The notes beneath the pieces were generated by a model. It did no database searches. It saw only the letters and a list, made by a program, of their open reading frames with translations, and was not told the DNA's origin. Below, in pieces: positions 1 to 6,420 of a stretch of 64,000 bases of DNA (positions are counted from its first letter, which is position 1; every line of letters begins with the position of its first letter). This stretch comes from Massilistercora timonensis (lineage in GTDB: Bacteria; Bacillota; Clostridia; Lachnospirales; Lachnospiraceae): positions 1,736,001 through 1,800,000 of the forward strand of contig NZ_LT990039.1 in NCBI RefSeq assembly GCF_900312975.1. Reading direction: 5' to 3'. The translations under genes were made by a program, and so were the position numbers.

Positions 1-2
1 AC

Positions 3-1064
3 GAGCGGGCCAAAATCACGGTTGCCAAAATGGCGGCAATTTCCGACATTGTGGCACCGGAAAAAGAGTATATCCAGTACAGTGCCCAGGGAGCCGTCAC
101 AATTATGGCCGGGTGCGTCATTGCGGTAGGGGAAAACGCAGTATTCAAGACGGCGGAAACCGTACTTACCAAAGCCAATTTGGACCAGGGAAGCGATTTT
201 GTACACGGTTCGGACTATTACATTTACATTTGTGACCCTGGGACGGACGCCCAGGACGAACTTTATTTGATTTCCTTAAATTCTTCCTGGCCGGACGGGG
301 ACGCCTGGGACGATACCAATACCCGTAAAATCGGCGGTTTCCATTATGGCCGTGTAAGGAATACGGACGATTACGGGCGTGCGGTCAATGCGTCCGGGTC
401 CGTAAGGGGCAGCGGTTGGGAGAACAACACCCGTGTGGATATTCTGCCTAACAGTGTATGGACCACAAAGCACCGTCCGAAATGCGACCCGTCCGGTATG
501 GTGTACCTGGGGAACGCATTATGGGGAGACATTTACCTTTCCAGTGATGACGGGGCAAATGGTTTACAATCCGTGTATGGCGGCACGCCGATAACCGGAA
601 CCGAGGGCCTTAACTGGTATATTGCAGGAGAACGGGCCAGACGTGTAGGGAAACGCTTGCCGGATTACATGGAATTTACCGTGGCAGCAGACGGAAGCCC
701 CCAGGGCCTTGACGCTTCCAACGCCAACGGACACACGGCCACCACAAACAAGGCAAGAACCGCAGTTGGAAAGATTGCCAACGCCATAAGTGCTTTAAAT
801 ATTTGTGACCTGGTGGGTAATGTGTGGAAGTGGCTTAATGAACTTTTGCACGACCCAACGGCGGCAAGTGCGGCATGGTATGACGTTTTCGGTGGCGGCT
901 ACGGTCAAGCGCATATGTATTCAAGCACTGGCTTGCACGCCCTCATTGGCGGCGGCAGTTGGAGCGACGGCGTGCTTTGCGGTTCGCGGGCCGTCGGTTG
1001 CTACAATTACCCGTGGGGCGTTTACACGAACATTGGCGTGTGGTGCGTGTGTGACAGTCTGTAA
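3..1064 (+). CDS. DGR target protein with C-type-lectin/FGE-sulfatase-like variable domain (5' end outside window)
   Basis: The reading frame is open to the left edge (codons from position 3), and the first ATG at 30 has no ribosome binding site, so the gene probably starts upstream of the window. The C-terminal half resembles formylglycine-generating-enzyme/sulfatase-modifying folds: a GNVWKW motif lies near residue 273 (ATG30 numbering) and a GGGSW motif near residue 308. The last 36 codons contain the variable repeat. Relative to the template-encoded residues, positions 310, 312, 313, 316, 323, 325, 330 and 332 are changed (Asn to Ser, Ser, Asp, Gly, Tyr, Gly or Tyr; His to Leu). Known: DGR targets present such residues on a C-type lectin face that binds ligand. 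Inference: a phage tail-tip or receptor-binding protein whose specificity is switched by mutagenic retrohoming. It is followed by an IMH-like hairpin and by avd. Confidence 0.9.
   Translation, partial: ERAKITVAKMAAISDIVAPEKEYIQYSAQGAVTIMAGCVIAVGENAVFKTAETVLTKANLDQGSDFVHGSDYYIYICDPGTDAQDELYLISLNSSWPDGDAWDDTNTRKIGGFHYGRVRNTDDYGRAVNASGSVRGSGWENNTRVDILPNSVWTTKHRPKCDPSGMVYLGNALWGDIYLSSDDGANGLQSVYGGTPITGTEGLNWYIAGERARRVGKRLPDYMEFTVAADGSPQGLDASNANGHTATTNKARTAVGKIANAISALNICDLVGNVWKWLNELLHDPTAASAAWYDVFGGGYGQAHMYSSTGLHALIGGGSWSDGVLCGSRAVGCYNYPWGVYTNIGVWCVCDSL
928..1055 (+). repeat. DGR variable repeat (VR)
   Basis: This 128-nt segment matches the template repeat at 1555-1682 without gaps (offset 627). 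There are 12 mismatches. Eleven fall on template adenines: VR positions 958, 964, 966, 986, 996, 997, 1017 and 1018 (A to G) and 976, 1002 and 1023 (A to T). The twelfth, at 1022, is G to T in a third codon position and is silent. The invariant right end (1024-1055) corresponds to the IMH-proximal part. The repeat ends nine bases before the end of the target gene. Confidence 0.95.
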
Positions 1065-1068
1065 TCCC

Positions 1069-1097
1069 GTAGGGGTGGGCGAAAGCCCAACCCCTAC
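1069..1097 (+). promoter_or_regulatory. IMH-adjacent hairpin of the DGR
   Basis: An inverted repeat follows the variable repeat by 13 nt: GTAGGGGTGGGC, a GAAA tetraloop, then the complementary arm with one bulged A at 1089 or 1090, giving about 12 base pairs. In the Bordetella phage DGR a GC-rich hairpin with a GAAA-type loop just downstream of the variable repeat is needed for efficient target recognition. The same position and loop here suggest the same job. It overlaps the target stop region and precedes avd, so a role in mRNA stability is a second possibility. Confidence 0.75.
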
Positions 1098-1117
1098 AAC
1101 GAAGAGGAAAAGAAGTA

Positions 1118-1516
1118 ATGGCAGAGGAAAAAGAACCGGAACAAATAGACGCCTACATGGGCACTATGGAATTGTACCAAAAAATTTATGATTTTCTTTT
1201 ATACATTTACCCTATCCTGGCCCAGTTTCCGAAATTTGAAAAGTTTGCATTGCAGACGCAGATTAAGACGGCAATATTTGAAATGCTAAAAGATGTAATC
1301 CGTTTCAAGAAAACGGGTACGAAAAGCCATATTTATGCGGCGGACGTGGAATTGCAGCAGATTAAAACATTGATACGTCTATCCTACGATTTGCAGTATA
1401 AAGCAATAAGCAAGCACCGCTATGAGGTCATCAGCCGCCACACCAGGGCAATAGGCGGCACCATGAACGGCGTCATTGAAGCGGTAAAGGCCGGAACCTG
1501 GAAACCGGATAAGTAA
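1118..1516 (+). CDS. avd: DGR accessory variability protein (Avd)
   Basis: This 132-residue, helix-rich basic protein has the size and pattern of Avd proteins. Known: Avd forms a barrel-like pentamer of four-helix bundles, binds the reverse transcriptase and the template RNA, and is required for mutagenic retrohoming. Seen: amphipathic helices across residues 10-30, 40-65, 72-95 and 98-122, with many Lys and Arg residues (for example around RFKKTGTKSH). It lies between the target gene and the template repeat, the classic target-avd-TR-RT order. A ribosome binding site (GAGGAAAAGAAG) precedes the ATG. Assignment rests on size, charge and position rather than on a diagnostic motif. Confidence 0.88.
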   Translation: MAEEKEPEQIDAYMGTMELYQKIYDFLLYIYPILAQFPKFEKFALQTQIKTAIFEMLKDVIRFKKTGTKSHIYAADVELQQIKTLIRLSYDLQYKAISKHRYEVISRHTRAIGGTMNGVIEAVKAGTWKPDK

Positions 1517-1554
1517 ATGATTTGGGGAAACTGTTAATTCGCACCGGGCCTTTC

Positions 1555-1682
1555 CTGGCTTGCACGCCCTCATTGGCGGCGGCAATTGGAACAACGGCGT
1601 GCATTGCGGTTCACGGGCCGTCAATTGCAACAATTACCCGTGGAACGTGAACACGAACATTGGCGTGTGGTGCGTGTGTGAC
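1555..1682 (+). repeat. DGR template repeat (TR), non-coding RNA template
   Basis: The 128-nt template of the variable repeat lies between avd and the reverse transcriptase gene. Read in the target frame it is rich in AAC and AAT codons at exactly the positions that vary. Known: such codons give the widest amino-acid choice when adenines are randomised, and never yield stop codons by changes at the first two bases. The transcribed template RNA probably covers roughly 1517-1850, including a spacer of about 165 nt before the reverse transcriptase that shows no gene. Confidence 0.95.
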
Positions 1683-1850
1683 TAATCGGCATTTTCAGAC
1701 ACAGAAGCCCCTAAAAAGGCCACTGGCAAAGATTTATCAATCTATCTTTATGATAAGTCAGACGGTTTTCCCGTTCCGGCGTTTGTCCGGACAAATTAAC
1801 AAAGGCACCGCCTTTTGAGTAAAAAATATTTGAAAATTGGTAGGGCAAAA

Positions 1851-2903
1851 ATGAAAACAGTTAAAGGATTACATGAGAAAATGTACACCTTTGACAATGC
1901 CAATATCTCATTCCACAAAGCCGCAGAAAATAAGCGGTTCCATGAAGAGGTATTGGCTTTTTCTATGTCAAAGGAAGATGAACTATTAAGGGCGTGCGAG
2001 GAAGTGGAAACACTCACATATTCCCAGGGACCTTATACCGTGTTCAAAGTGTGGGAGCCAAAAGAGCGGCTTATCATGGCCTTACCATTTTATGACAGAG
2101 TGGTGCAGCACATGATTGTAAATGCAATCGGACCGGTATTTGAAGAAAGGTTTTATTGCCATTCCTATGCTTGCCGTGAGGGGAAAGGTATGCACGCCGC
2201 AAGCAATCAGTTATACAAATGGCTTTATGAACTTATGGTTGTGCAGGGGCTACGGATATACGCCTTTAAAGGGGATATAAGTAAATACTTTGCGTCTATA
2301 CCGCATGACGGCCTAAAAGATGAAAACAGACGGTACATAGGGGACAAGAAAGCCCTTTACCTTATGGATAACATCATAGACAGAAACGGCATATTGCCGG
2401 ACGGCGTGGGAATACCCGTGGGGAACCTTACAAGCCAGTTATTTGCCAATGTGTACGGCAACCGCCTGGATAAATTCATAAAACACACATTGCACATTAA
2501 ATACTATATCCGGTATATGGACGATTTTATAATTCTTTCCCAGGATTTAAATCAGTTAAAGGAATGGGAAAAGCGGATTGAAGAATTTTTGGAAGAGGAA
2601 ATGAAATTGCACATAAACCCTAAAAGCACCATTCTATACGCCGGGAACGGTGTGGACTTTTGCGGATATATCCACCACCCAACATATAGGAAAGTGCGTA
2701 AGGGGTCAGTCCGGCGGCTGAAAAAGGACGTAAAGCACCTAAAGGCCGGGGAACTGGACCGGGAAACTTTTGACCGGAAATATCAAAGCAGCCTGGGGCA
2801 CATGGGGCACGCCGATACCTACCACGTAACAAAGGCCATTGAATATGATTTACTGTTTTGGGAATTTGAGCAGACCCAAAGCGGCCTTTTGGTTCCGGTG
2901 TAA
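1851..2903 (+). CDS. DGR reverse transcriptase
   Basis: A 350-residue group II-intron-like reverse transcriptase. The catalytic YMDD lies at residues 222-225 (2514-2525). The preceding motif reads GIPVGNLTSQ (residues 187-196). Known: DGR enzymes have an (I/V/L)GxxxSQ motif where most retroelement enzymes have QGxxxSP, and this is linked to their adenine-specific infidelity. No endonuclease or maturase domain is present, as usual for DGRs. The enzyme copies the template RNA into mutated cDNA that replaces the variable repeat. ATG 1851 is preferred over a TTG at 1815, because related enzymes start with a comparable MKT-type sequence; the ribosome binding site is weak. Confidence 0.93.
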   Translation: MKTVKGLHEKMYTFDNANISFHKAAENKRFHEEVLAFSMSKEDELLRACEEVETLTYSQGPYTVFKVWEPKERLIMALPFYDRVVQHMIVNAIGPVFEERFYCHSYACREGKGMHAASNQLYKWLYELMVVQGLRIYAFKGDISKYFASIPHDGLKDENRRYIGDKKALYLMDNIIDRNGILPDGVGIPVGNLTSQLFANVYGNRLDKFIKHTLHIKYYIRYMDDFIILSQDLNQLKEWEKRIEEFLEEEMKLHINPKSTILYAGNGVDFCGYIHHPTYRKVRKGSVRRLKKDVKHLKAGELDRETFDRKYQSSLGHMGHADTYHVTKAIEYDLLFWEFEQTQSGLLVPV

Positions 2904-2974
2904 GTGGGTCAGAATTTCAACACCACGGGGCGTATGATAAGCCCATGAACATTTGAGGAAAGGAAGATAAAGGA

Positions 2975-3289
2975 ATGGATTTACAGACACTTATTATTGC
3001 AATGAGTATTCCGAGCGGCGTAACCGCTTTCTGTTTTTGGATGATTGAACAGAAAATAAAGAAGCAGCAGACGGAAGCGGAAGAAAAAGAAAAAATCCGT
3101 GAAAAAAACGAGGTCCTTATCATAAAAAGCGTCATGGCGTCTATTGCCCTGGGGGAAGCGGCGGCCACGGCCTTAAAGAATGGACACGCCAACGGAGAGA
3201 CAGAAGCCGCCCTGGAATATGCCCGTAAGATTAAGCATGAGCAAAAGGACTTCTTAACGGAGCAGGGCATAAAAGGGATTTACGAATAA
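2975..3289 (+). CDS. Small phage membrane protein with coiled coil
   Basis: A 104-residue protein preceded by a clear ribosome binding site (GAGGAAAGGAAG). It has one N-terminal hydrophobic segment (residues about 4-24), followed by a charged, Lys/Glu-rich stretch likely to be helical or coiled coil, and a hydrophilic C-terminus. It lies between the DGR and the holin in the lysis region. Inference: an accessory holin, a spanin-like or a BhlA/UviB-like protein. I see no decisive motif, so its function remains open. Confidence 0.7.
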   Translation: MDLQTLIIAMSIPSGVTAFCFWMIEQKIKKQQTEAEEKEKIREKNEVLIIKSVMASIALGEAAATALKNGHANGETEAALEYARKIKHEQKDFLTEQGIKGIYE

Positions 3290-3344
3290 TCAGAACCAAC
3301 AAGCCAAGCGGCTTTTGGAAATATAAGAAAGGAGAAAAGACCAC

Positions 3345-3578
3345 ATGAAAAATATTAACTGGACCAGGAAATTGACAAGCCGGAAAATGTGGACGGCGGT
3401 AGCGTCCTTTGTTTCCATGATGATTGTAGCCACCGGGGGAGCAGAGAACACCGCCACCCAGGTAACGGCCCTTATCATGGCCGGGGCGTCCGTGGTGGCC
3501 TACATCATTGGCGAGGGTTTGACAGACGCCGCCAACGTGGAAACCGAAGTGGAAGTGACAACGGAAGAGGAAGTGTAA
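3345..3578 (+). CDS. Phage holin
   Basis: A 77-residue protein with a basic N-terminus, a first membrane segment at about residues 15-31, a short turn, a second membrane segment at about 38-57 and an acidic tail. This size and two-helix hairpin topology fit small phage holins, which permeabilise the membrane so that endolysin can reach the wall. The stop codon lies 3 nt before the endolysin start, and the holin-endolysin pairing supports the call. A good ribosome binding site (AAAGGAGAAA) precedes the ATG. Confidence 0.82.
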   Translation: MKNINWTRKLTSRKMWTAVASFVSMMIVATGGAENTATQVTALIMAGASVVAYIIGEGLTDAANVETEVEVTTEEEV

Positions 3579-3581
3579 GCC

Positions 3582-4859
3582 ATGGACAAGCAGGAGTTTA
3601 TTAAAAAGATTGCCGGGTACGTGCAGAAATACGCCCCGGCATACGGGATTTTGGTACATAGTCCAATTATAGCCAAGGCGATACTTGAAAGCGGTTGGGG
3701 AGAAAGCCGCCTGGCCGCCGTGTATCACAATTATTTTGGGTTGAAATGTGGGACAAAATGGACCGGGAAAAGCGTAAATCTTTCCACCATGGAAGAATAT
3801 ACGCCGGGAACCCTTACACAGATTAAGGACAATTTCCGGGTGTATGACAACATGGAAGAGGGCGTAAAAGGATATTTTGAGTTTATCCAGTTGCCCAGGT
3901 ATCAGAATTTACGGGGCATTACGGACCCGGAAACGTACCTTAAAACCATTAAGGCGGACGGGTACGCAACCAGTAGCAAGTATGTGGACAATACCATGAG
4001 GATTGTTACACAGTACGATTTGCAGCAGTATGATGTGAAAGGAGCCGGAAGCATGGCAAAATTGGCAAGTGCAGTATTAGCCCAGGCAAGGGCGTGGATT
4101 GGACGAAATGAAGCGGACGGCACCCACAAGGGCATTATTGACGTGTACAACGGCCACAAACCATTGGCGAGGGGTTACAAAGTCAAATATACAGACGCCT
4201 GGTGTGCCACCTTTGTTTCCGCCGTGGCTATCAAGTGCGGTTTGACCGACATTATACCGACAGAGTGCGGTTGCGGCCAGATGATTGCATTATTCAAGAA
4301 CCTGGGGGAATGGCAGGAAAGCGACAGCAGGACGCCAAGCCCTGGGGATATTATTTTTTACGATTGGGACGATACCGGGGCCGGGGATTGTACCGGGTGG
4401 CCGGACCATGTGGGCATTGTTGAGAGCGTGAGCGGCGGAAAGATTACCGTTATCGAGGGAAATAAAAACAATGCCGTAGGCCGCAGGACATTGGCCGTAA
4501 ATGGCCGCTATATCCGTGGTTATGGCGTGCCGAGATATGACAAAGAAAACGCCGGGAGCGGGTCCCAGGCCACAAAGAGCGTGGCAGCAGTAGCCAAGGA
4601 AGTAATTGCCGGAAAGTGGGGAAACGGAGAGGACAGAAAGAACCGCCTTACCGCCGCCGGGTACGATTACAAAGCCGTCCAGGACCAGGTAAACGCCTTA
4701 CTGAAAGGCACCGCCGCCGCCACAAAAAGCGTGGCAGCAGTAGCCAAGGAAGTAATTGCCGGGAAATGGGGAAACGGGAAAGAGAGAAAGAACCGCCTGG
4801 AAGCCGCAGGGTATAATTACAATGAGGTCCAGGCAAAGGTCAACGCTATGTTGAGATAG
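3582..4859 (+). CDS. Modular phage endolysin: glucosaminidase + CHAP-type + two CW_7 repeats
   Basis: A 425-residue lysin with three parts. Residues about 1-150 resemble the FlgJ/LytG-type glucosaminidase domain (AILESGWGESR, YFGLKCG). Residues about 160-315 look like a CHAP/NlpC-like cysteine peptidase, with the likely nucleophile in AWCATFVSA and the histidine in DHVGIVES. Residues 331-378 and 381-425 are two near-identical copies of a CW_7 (Cpl-7-type) wall-binding motif. Inference: it cleaves both glycan and peptide bonds of host peptidoglycan at the end of the lytic cycle. It has no signal peptide, consistent with holin-dependent release. The repeat pair has a period of exactly 150 nt at DNA level, suggesting recent duplication. 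Confidence 0.9.
   Translation: MDKQEFIKKIAGYVQKYAPAYGILVHSPIIAKAILESGWGESRLAAVYHNYFGLKCGTKWTGKSVNLSTMEEYTPGTLTQIKDNFRVYDNMEEGVKGYFEFIQLPRYQNLRGITDPETYLKTIKADGYATSSKYVDNTMRIVTQYDLQQYDVKGAGSMAKLASAVLAQARAWIGRNEADGTHKGIIDVYNGHKPLARGYKVKYTDAWCATFVSAVAIKCGLTDIIPTECGCGQMIALFKNLGEWQESDSRTPSPGDIIFYDWDDTGAGDCTGWPDHVGIVESVSGGKITVIEGNKNNAVGRRTLAVNGRYIRGYGVPRYDKENAGSGSQATKSVAAVAKEVIAGKWGNGEDRKNRLTAAGYDYKAVQDQVNALLKGTAAATKSVAAVAKEVIAGKWGNGKERKNRLEAAGYNYNEVQAKVNAMLR
4572..4859 (+). repeat. Tandem duplication encoding the two CW_7 wall-binding modules
   Basis: Two in-frame copies, beginning at 4572 and 4722 (period 150 nt), are nearly identical over their first roughly 50 nt and remain similar to the end of the gene. 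The conserved segment of each encodes SVAAVAKEVIAGKWGNG. The homology would allow module number to change by recombination. Confidence 0.85.
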
Positions 4860-4930
4860 TAACTATCAATACCGCCTTTTGGAATACGTCCGCCAGGGAC
4901 GTGCAAGGAATTTAATATGTCACGGAGAAA

Positions 4931-4960
4931 GGACACGTCAATAAAAGGCGTGCCCTTTTT
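4931..4960 (+). terminator. Probable rho-independent terminator after the endolysin
   Basis: Stem GGACACG/CGTGCCC with one mismatch and an 11-nt loop, followed by TTTTT. It lies between the endolysin and the convergent XRE-type gene and would end the late transcript. Confidence 0.6.
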
Positions 4961-4962
4961 GT

Positions 4963-5208
4963 CTAATGTATTTCCAGTAATTCATCATAAGTTGTTTGGA
5001 GAACATCACGAATACCTTTTAATTGACTCAACTGTATATGTTGTATTCCCCTTTCAATTTTTACCAATGCTTCACGGGTCATGTCTATATCAAGTAATTG
5101 TAAATCACGGACAAGAGCGGTTTGCCCTATATTGCGTGATTTTCTTATTCTTCTTATATTTTGGCCTATGGTATTTCCGGTATCGTCTTTTATTTTGACT
5201 TGTAACAT
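4963..5208 (-). CDS. XRE-type helix-turn-helix regulator
   Basis: An 81-residue DNA-binding protein on the opposite strand to its neighbours. The helix-turn-helix covers about residues 14-60: GQNIRRIRKSRNIGQTALV, then the recognition region around DMTREALVKIERG, then a third helix. Known: XRE-family proteins of this size are repressors in phage switches and toxin-antitoxin loci. It is transcribed divergently from the gene at 5349, and two related palindromes lie in the intergenic space, so it probably represses its own promoter and the divergent one. The reading frame ends close to the endolysin terminator. Confidence 0.85.
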   Translation of the reverse strand: MLQVKIKDDTGNTIGQNIRRIRKSRNIGQTALVRDLQLLDIDMTREALVKIERGIQHIQLSQLKGIRDVLQTTYDELLEIH

Positions 5209-5221
5209 TGTGGCCCCTTTC

Positions 5222-5293
5222 TGGACTAATATTAGTCCTTTTTTCTTTATTTTACGGGGAAGTGTGTGTTATAATGGGACTAATACAAGTCCA
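5222..5293. promoter_or_regulatory. Divergent promoter region with two operator palindromes
   Basis: A perfect 16-bp palindrome (GGACTAATATTAGTCC) lies just upstream of the minus-strand XRE gene (5223-5238). A related imperfect one (GGACTAATACAAGTCC) follows immediately after a plus-strand -10 box, TATAAT at 5270-5275. Both share GGACTAATA. Inference: these are binding sites for the XRE-type regulator, one covering its own start region and the other the transcription start of the gene at 5349. Confidence 0.65.
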
Positions 5294-5348
5294 CTATTGA
5301 ATTGCACAATGGGGACACAGTATAAAACCAACAAAAGGAGATTGGAAA

Positions 5349-5759
5349 ATGGGACTTTTCGGAAAGAAAAAAGAAGCGAAAGAACAAAAACCGATTGAAG
5401 AGGTAATGGCTCAAAATGTATTTGGAAAAACATTACTGCCTGGGGAAAAGATTGATTATTGTATTCAAGGAAAAGGCCAGGCGGAAAAGTTGGTTTTTTC
5501 AACGGCAGTTTTGGCGGTAACGGAAAAAAGGTGCCTATATTTTGAGCAGGACGGGAGCCAATCAAAAACGGAAACGCTCATGTATGACAAAATCGTTGCA
5601 ATATCCCAAAATACGGGATTTGAAAAGAAAATGGGAAATTATATTGGCGTAACCATTACCACGGCGGACGGAAAAGACAGAGTGGTAAGGTGCGTAAGCA
5701 ATGAAGCAAACCAGGCAAAAGTCAACGAAATTATTTTCATAATAGAAAGCAGAAGATAA
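5349..5759 (+). CDS. PH-like-domain protein of unknown function
   Basis: A 136-residue soluble protein starting with a basic, Lys-rich N-terminus (GLFGKKKEAKEQK). Residues about 35-135 have the beta-rich pattern of bacterial PH-like domains (VLAVTEKRCLYFEQ, YIGVTITTADGKDR) and a C-terminal helix. It sits directly downstream of the operator-controlled promoter, divergent from the XRE regulator, and is followed by its own terminator, so it forms a one-gene regulated unit. The substrate or role is unknown. A prophage lysogenic-conversion gene is one possibility, from position only. Confidence 0.75.
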   Translation: MGLFGKKKEAKEQKPIEEVMAQNVFGKTLLPGEKIDYCIQGKGQAEKLVFSTAVLAVTEKRCLYFEQDGSQSKTETLMYDKIVAISQNTGFEKKMGNYIGVTITTADGKDRVVRCVSNEANQAKVNEIIFIIESRR

Positions 5760-5765
5760 AAACAA

Positions 5766-5810
5766 CCCTCAATGTGAAGCAGAAAGCAGCCACACATTGA
5801 GGGATTTTTA
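5766..5810 (+). terminator. Rho-independent terminator
   Basis: Stem CCCTCAATGTG pairs with CACATTGAGGG across a 16-nt loop and is followed by ATTTTTA. It closes the single-gene transcript at 5349-5759. Confidence 0.85.
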
Positions 5811-5823
5811 TAAAAAAATAAAA

Positions 5824-5869
5824 ATATGTCGTAATATGTATTGACATATGCCGACATATGTTATATAAT
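5824..5869 (+). promoter_or_regulatory. Consensus promoter overlapped by a four-half-site operator
   Basis: TTGACA (5841-5846), a 17-nt spacer and TATAAT (5864-5869) form a near-perfect sigma-A promoter. Over its upstream part lie four 6-bp half-sites: ATATGT at 5824 and 5834, then ACATAT at 5844 and 5854. They are separated by exactly 4 bp each and arranged symmetrically. The 10-bp period puts all four on one face of the helix. This is the layout expected for a ribbon-helix-helix repressor binding as two dimers. A ribbon-helix-helix-type protein is encoded 330 bp downstream (6197). Confidence 0.8.
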
Positions 5870-5927
5870 AAAGACAGTTAAGAGAGATACTTAACGAATA
5901 CATGGGCAAGCATAGAAAGGAGATAAG

Positions 5928-6074
5928 ATGAGCGAGAACATGACAGACAAGCAAATGGAAGTAATCCTTAACCTGGTGGCCGATAAATTCAGTAATTGCA
6001 AGAACATGGAAGAGGTTGCCAAGGCGGTGCAGGAAGTCAGAGACATGGCAAAAAAAGAAAAGCCTAACGAATAG
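5928..6074 (+). CDS. Small hypothetical prophage protein (48 residues)
   Basis: This short gene has a strong ribosome binding site (GAAAGGAG) seven bases before its ATG, and it is the first gene behind the operator-controlled promoter. The product is acidic to neutral and helical (MTDKQMEVILNLVADKF at residues 5-21) and has no membrane segment. I do not recognise it. It could be a small regulatory or anti-repressor protein, but that is only suggested by position. Confidence 0.7.
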   Translation: MSENMTDKQMEVILNLVADKFSNCKNMEEVAKAVQEVRDMAKKEKPNE

Positions 6075-6196
6075 GCTTTAGGGGTACAGAAAGGGCGGTG
6101 GACTTGCCAAAGCCGCCCAAACTGTAAAATTATTATAAATCATTTGGCAAGAGAAAGGAAGAGGGAATTTGCCGAAATAGGAAGAGAGGTTGGAAA

Positions 6197-6397
6197 ATGC
6201 CAAGAACTAAAACCGGAGAATTTAATCAAATTGCATACCAAAACGAATTTAACAAAAGGAATTATGACCGCATAGAAATAAAGGTGCCAAAAGGTAAAAA
6301 AGCAGTAATTCAAGCGGCGGCAATGGAAGCAGGGCAGAGCGTAAGCGAATTTATCAGCCAGGCCATTGACAAAAGAATGGAAAGCGGTGGACAGTAG
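6197..6397 (+). CDS. Ribbon-helix-helix (Arc/CopG-like) protein
   Basis: A 66-residue protein with the Arc-type pattern: a basic N-terminal stretch, a beta strand with alternating residues (DRIEIKVPKGKK, residues about 24-35), helix A (AVIQAAAMEAGQ) and helix B (SVSEFISQAIDKRM). Known: such proteins bind short half-sites as dimers and often as tetramers. It lies in the same direction as, and downstream of, the four-half-site operator at 5824-5859 and is the best candidate to bind it. A toxin-antitoxin antitoxin is an alternative, but no toxin gene is visible next to it. Confidence 0.8.
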   Translation: MPRTKTGEFNQIAYQNEFNKRNYDRIEIKVPKGKKAVIQAAAMEAGQSVSEFISQAIDKRMESGGQ

Positions 6398-6420
6398 AGC
6401 CGCCGGGAAAGGATAAGAAT

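Noticed and set aside
1683..4860. Second variable repeat for the same template
   Set aside because: I looked for another copy of the ATTGGCGTGTGGTGCGTGTG end in the window and found only the VR and TR copies.
5849..5869. Group of CATATG sites as chance A/T repeats
   Set aside because: Considered as random low-complexity sequence, but exact 10-bp spacing and two-fold symmetry make an operator more likely; kept as a feature.
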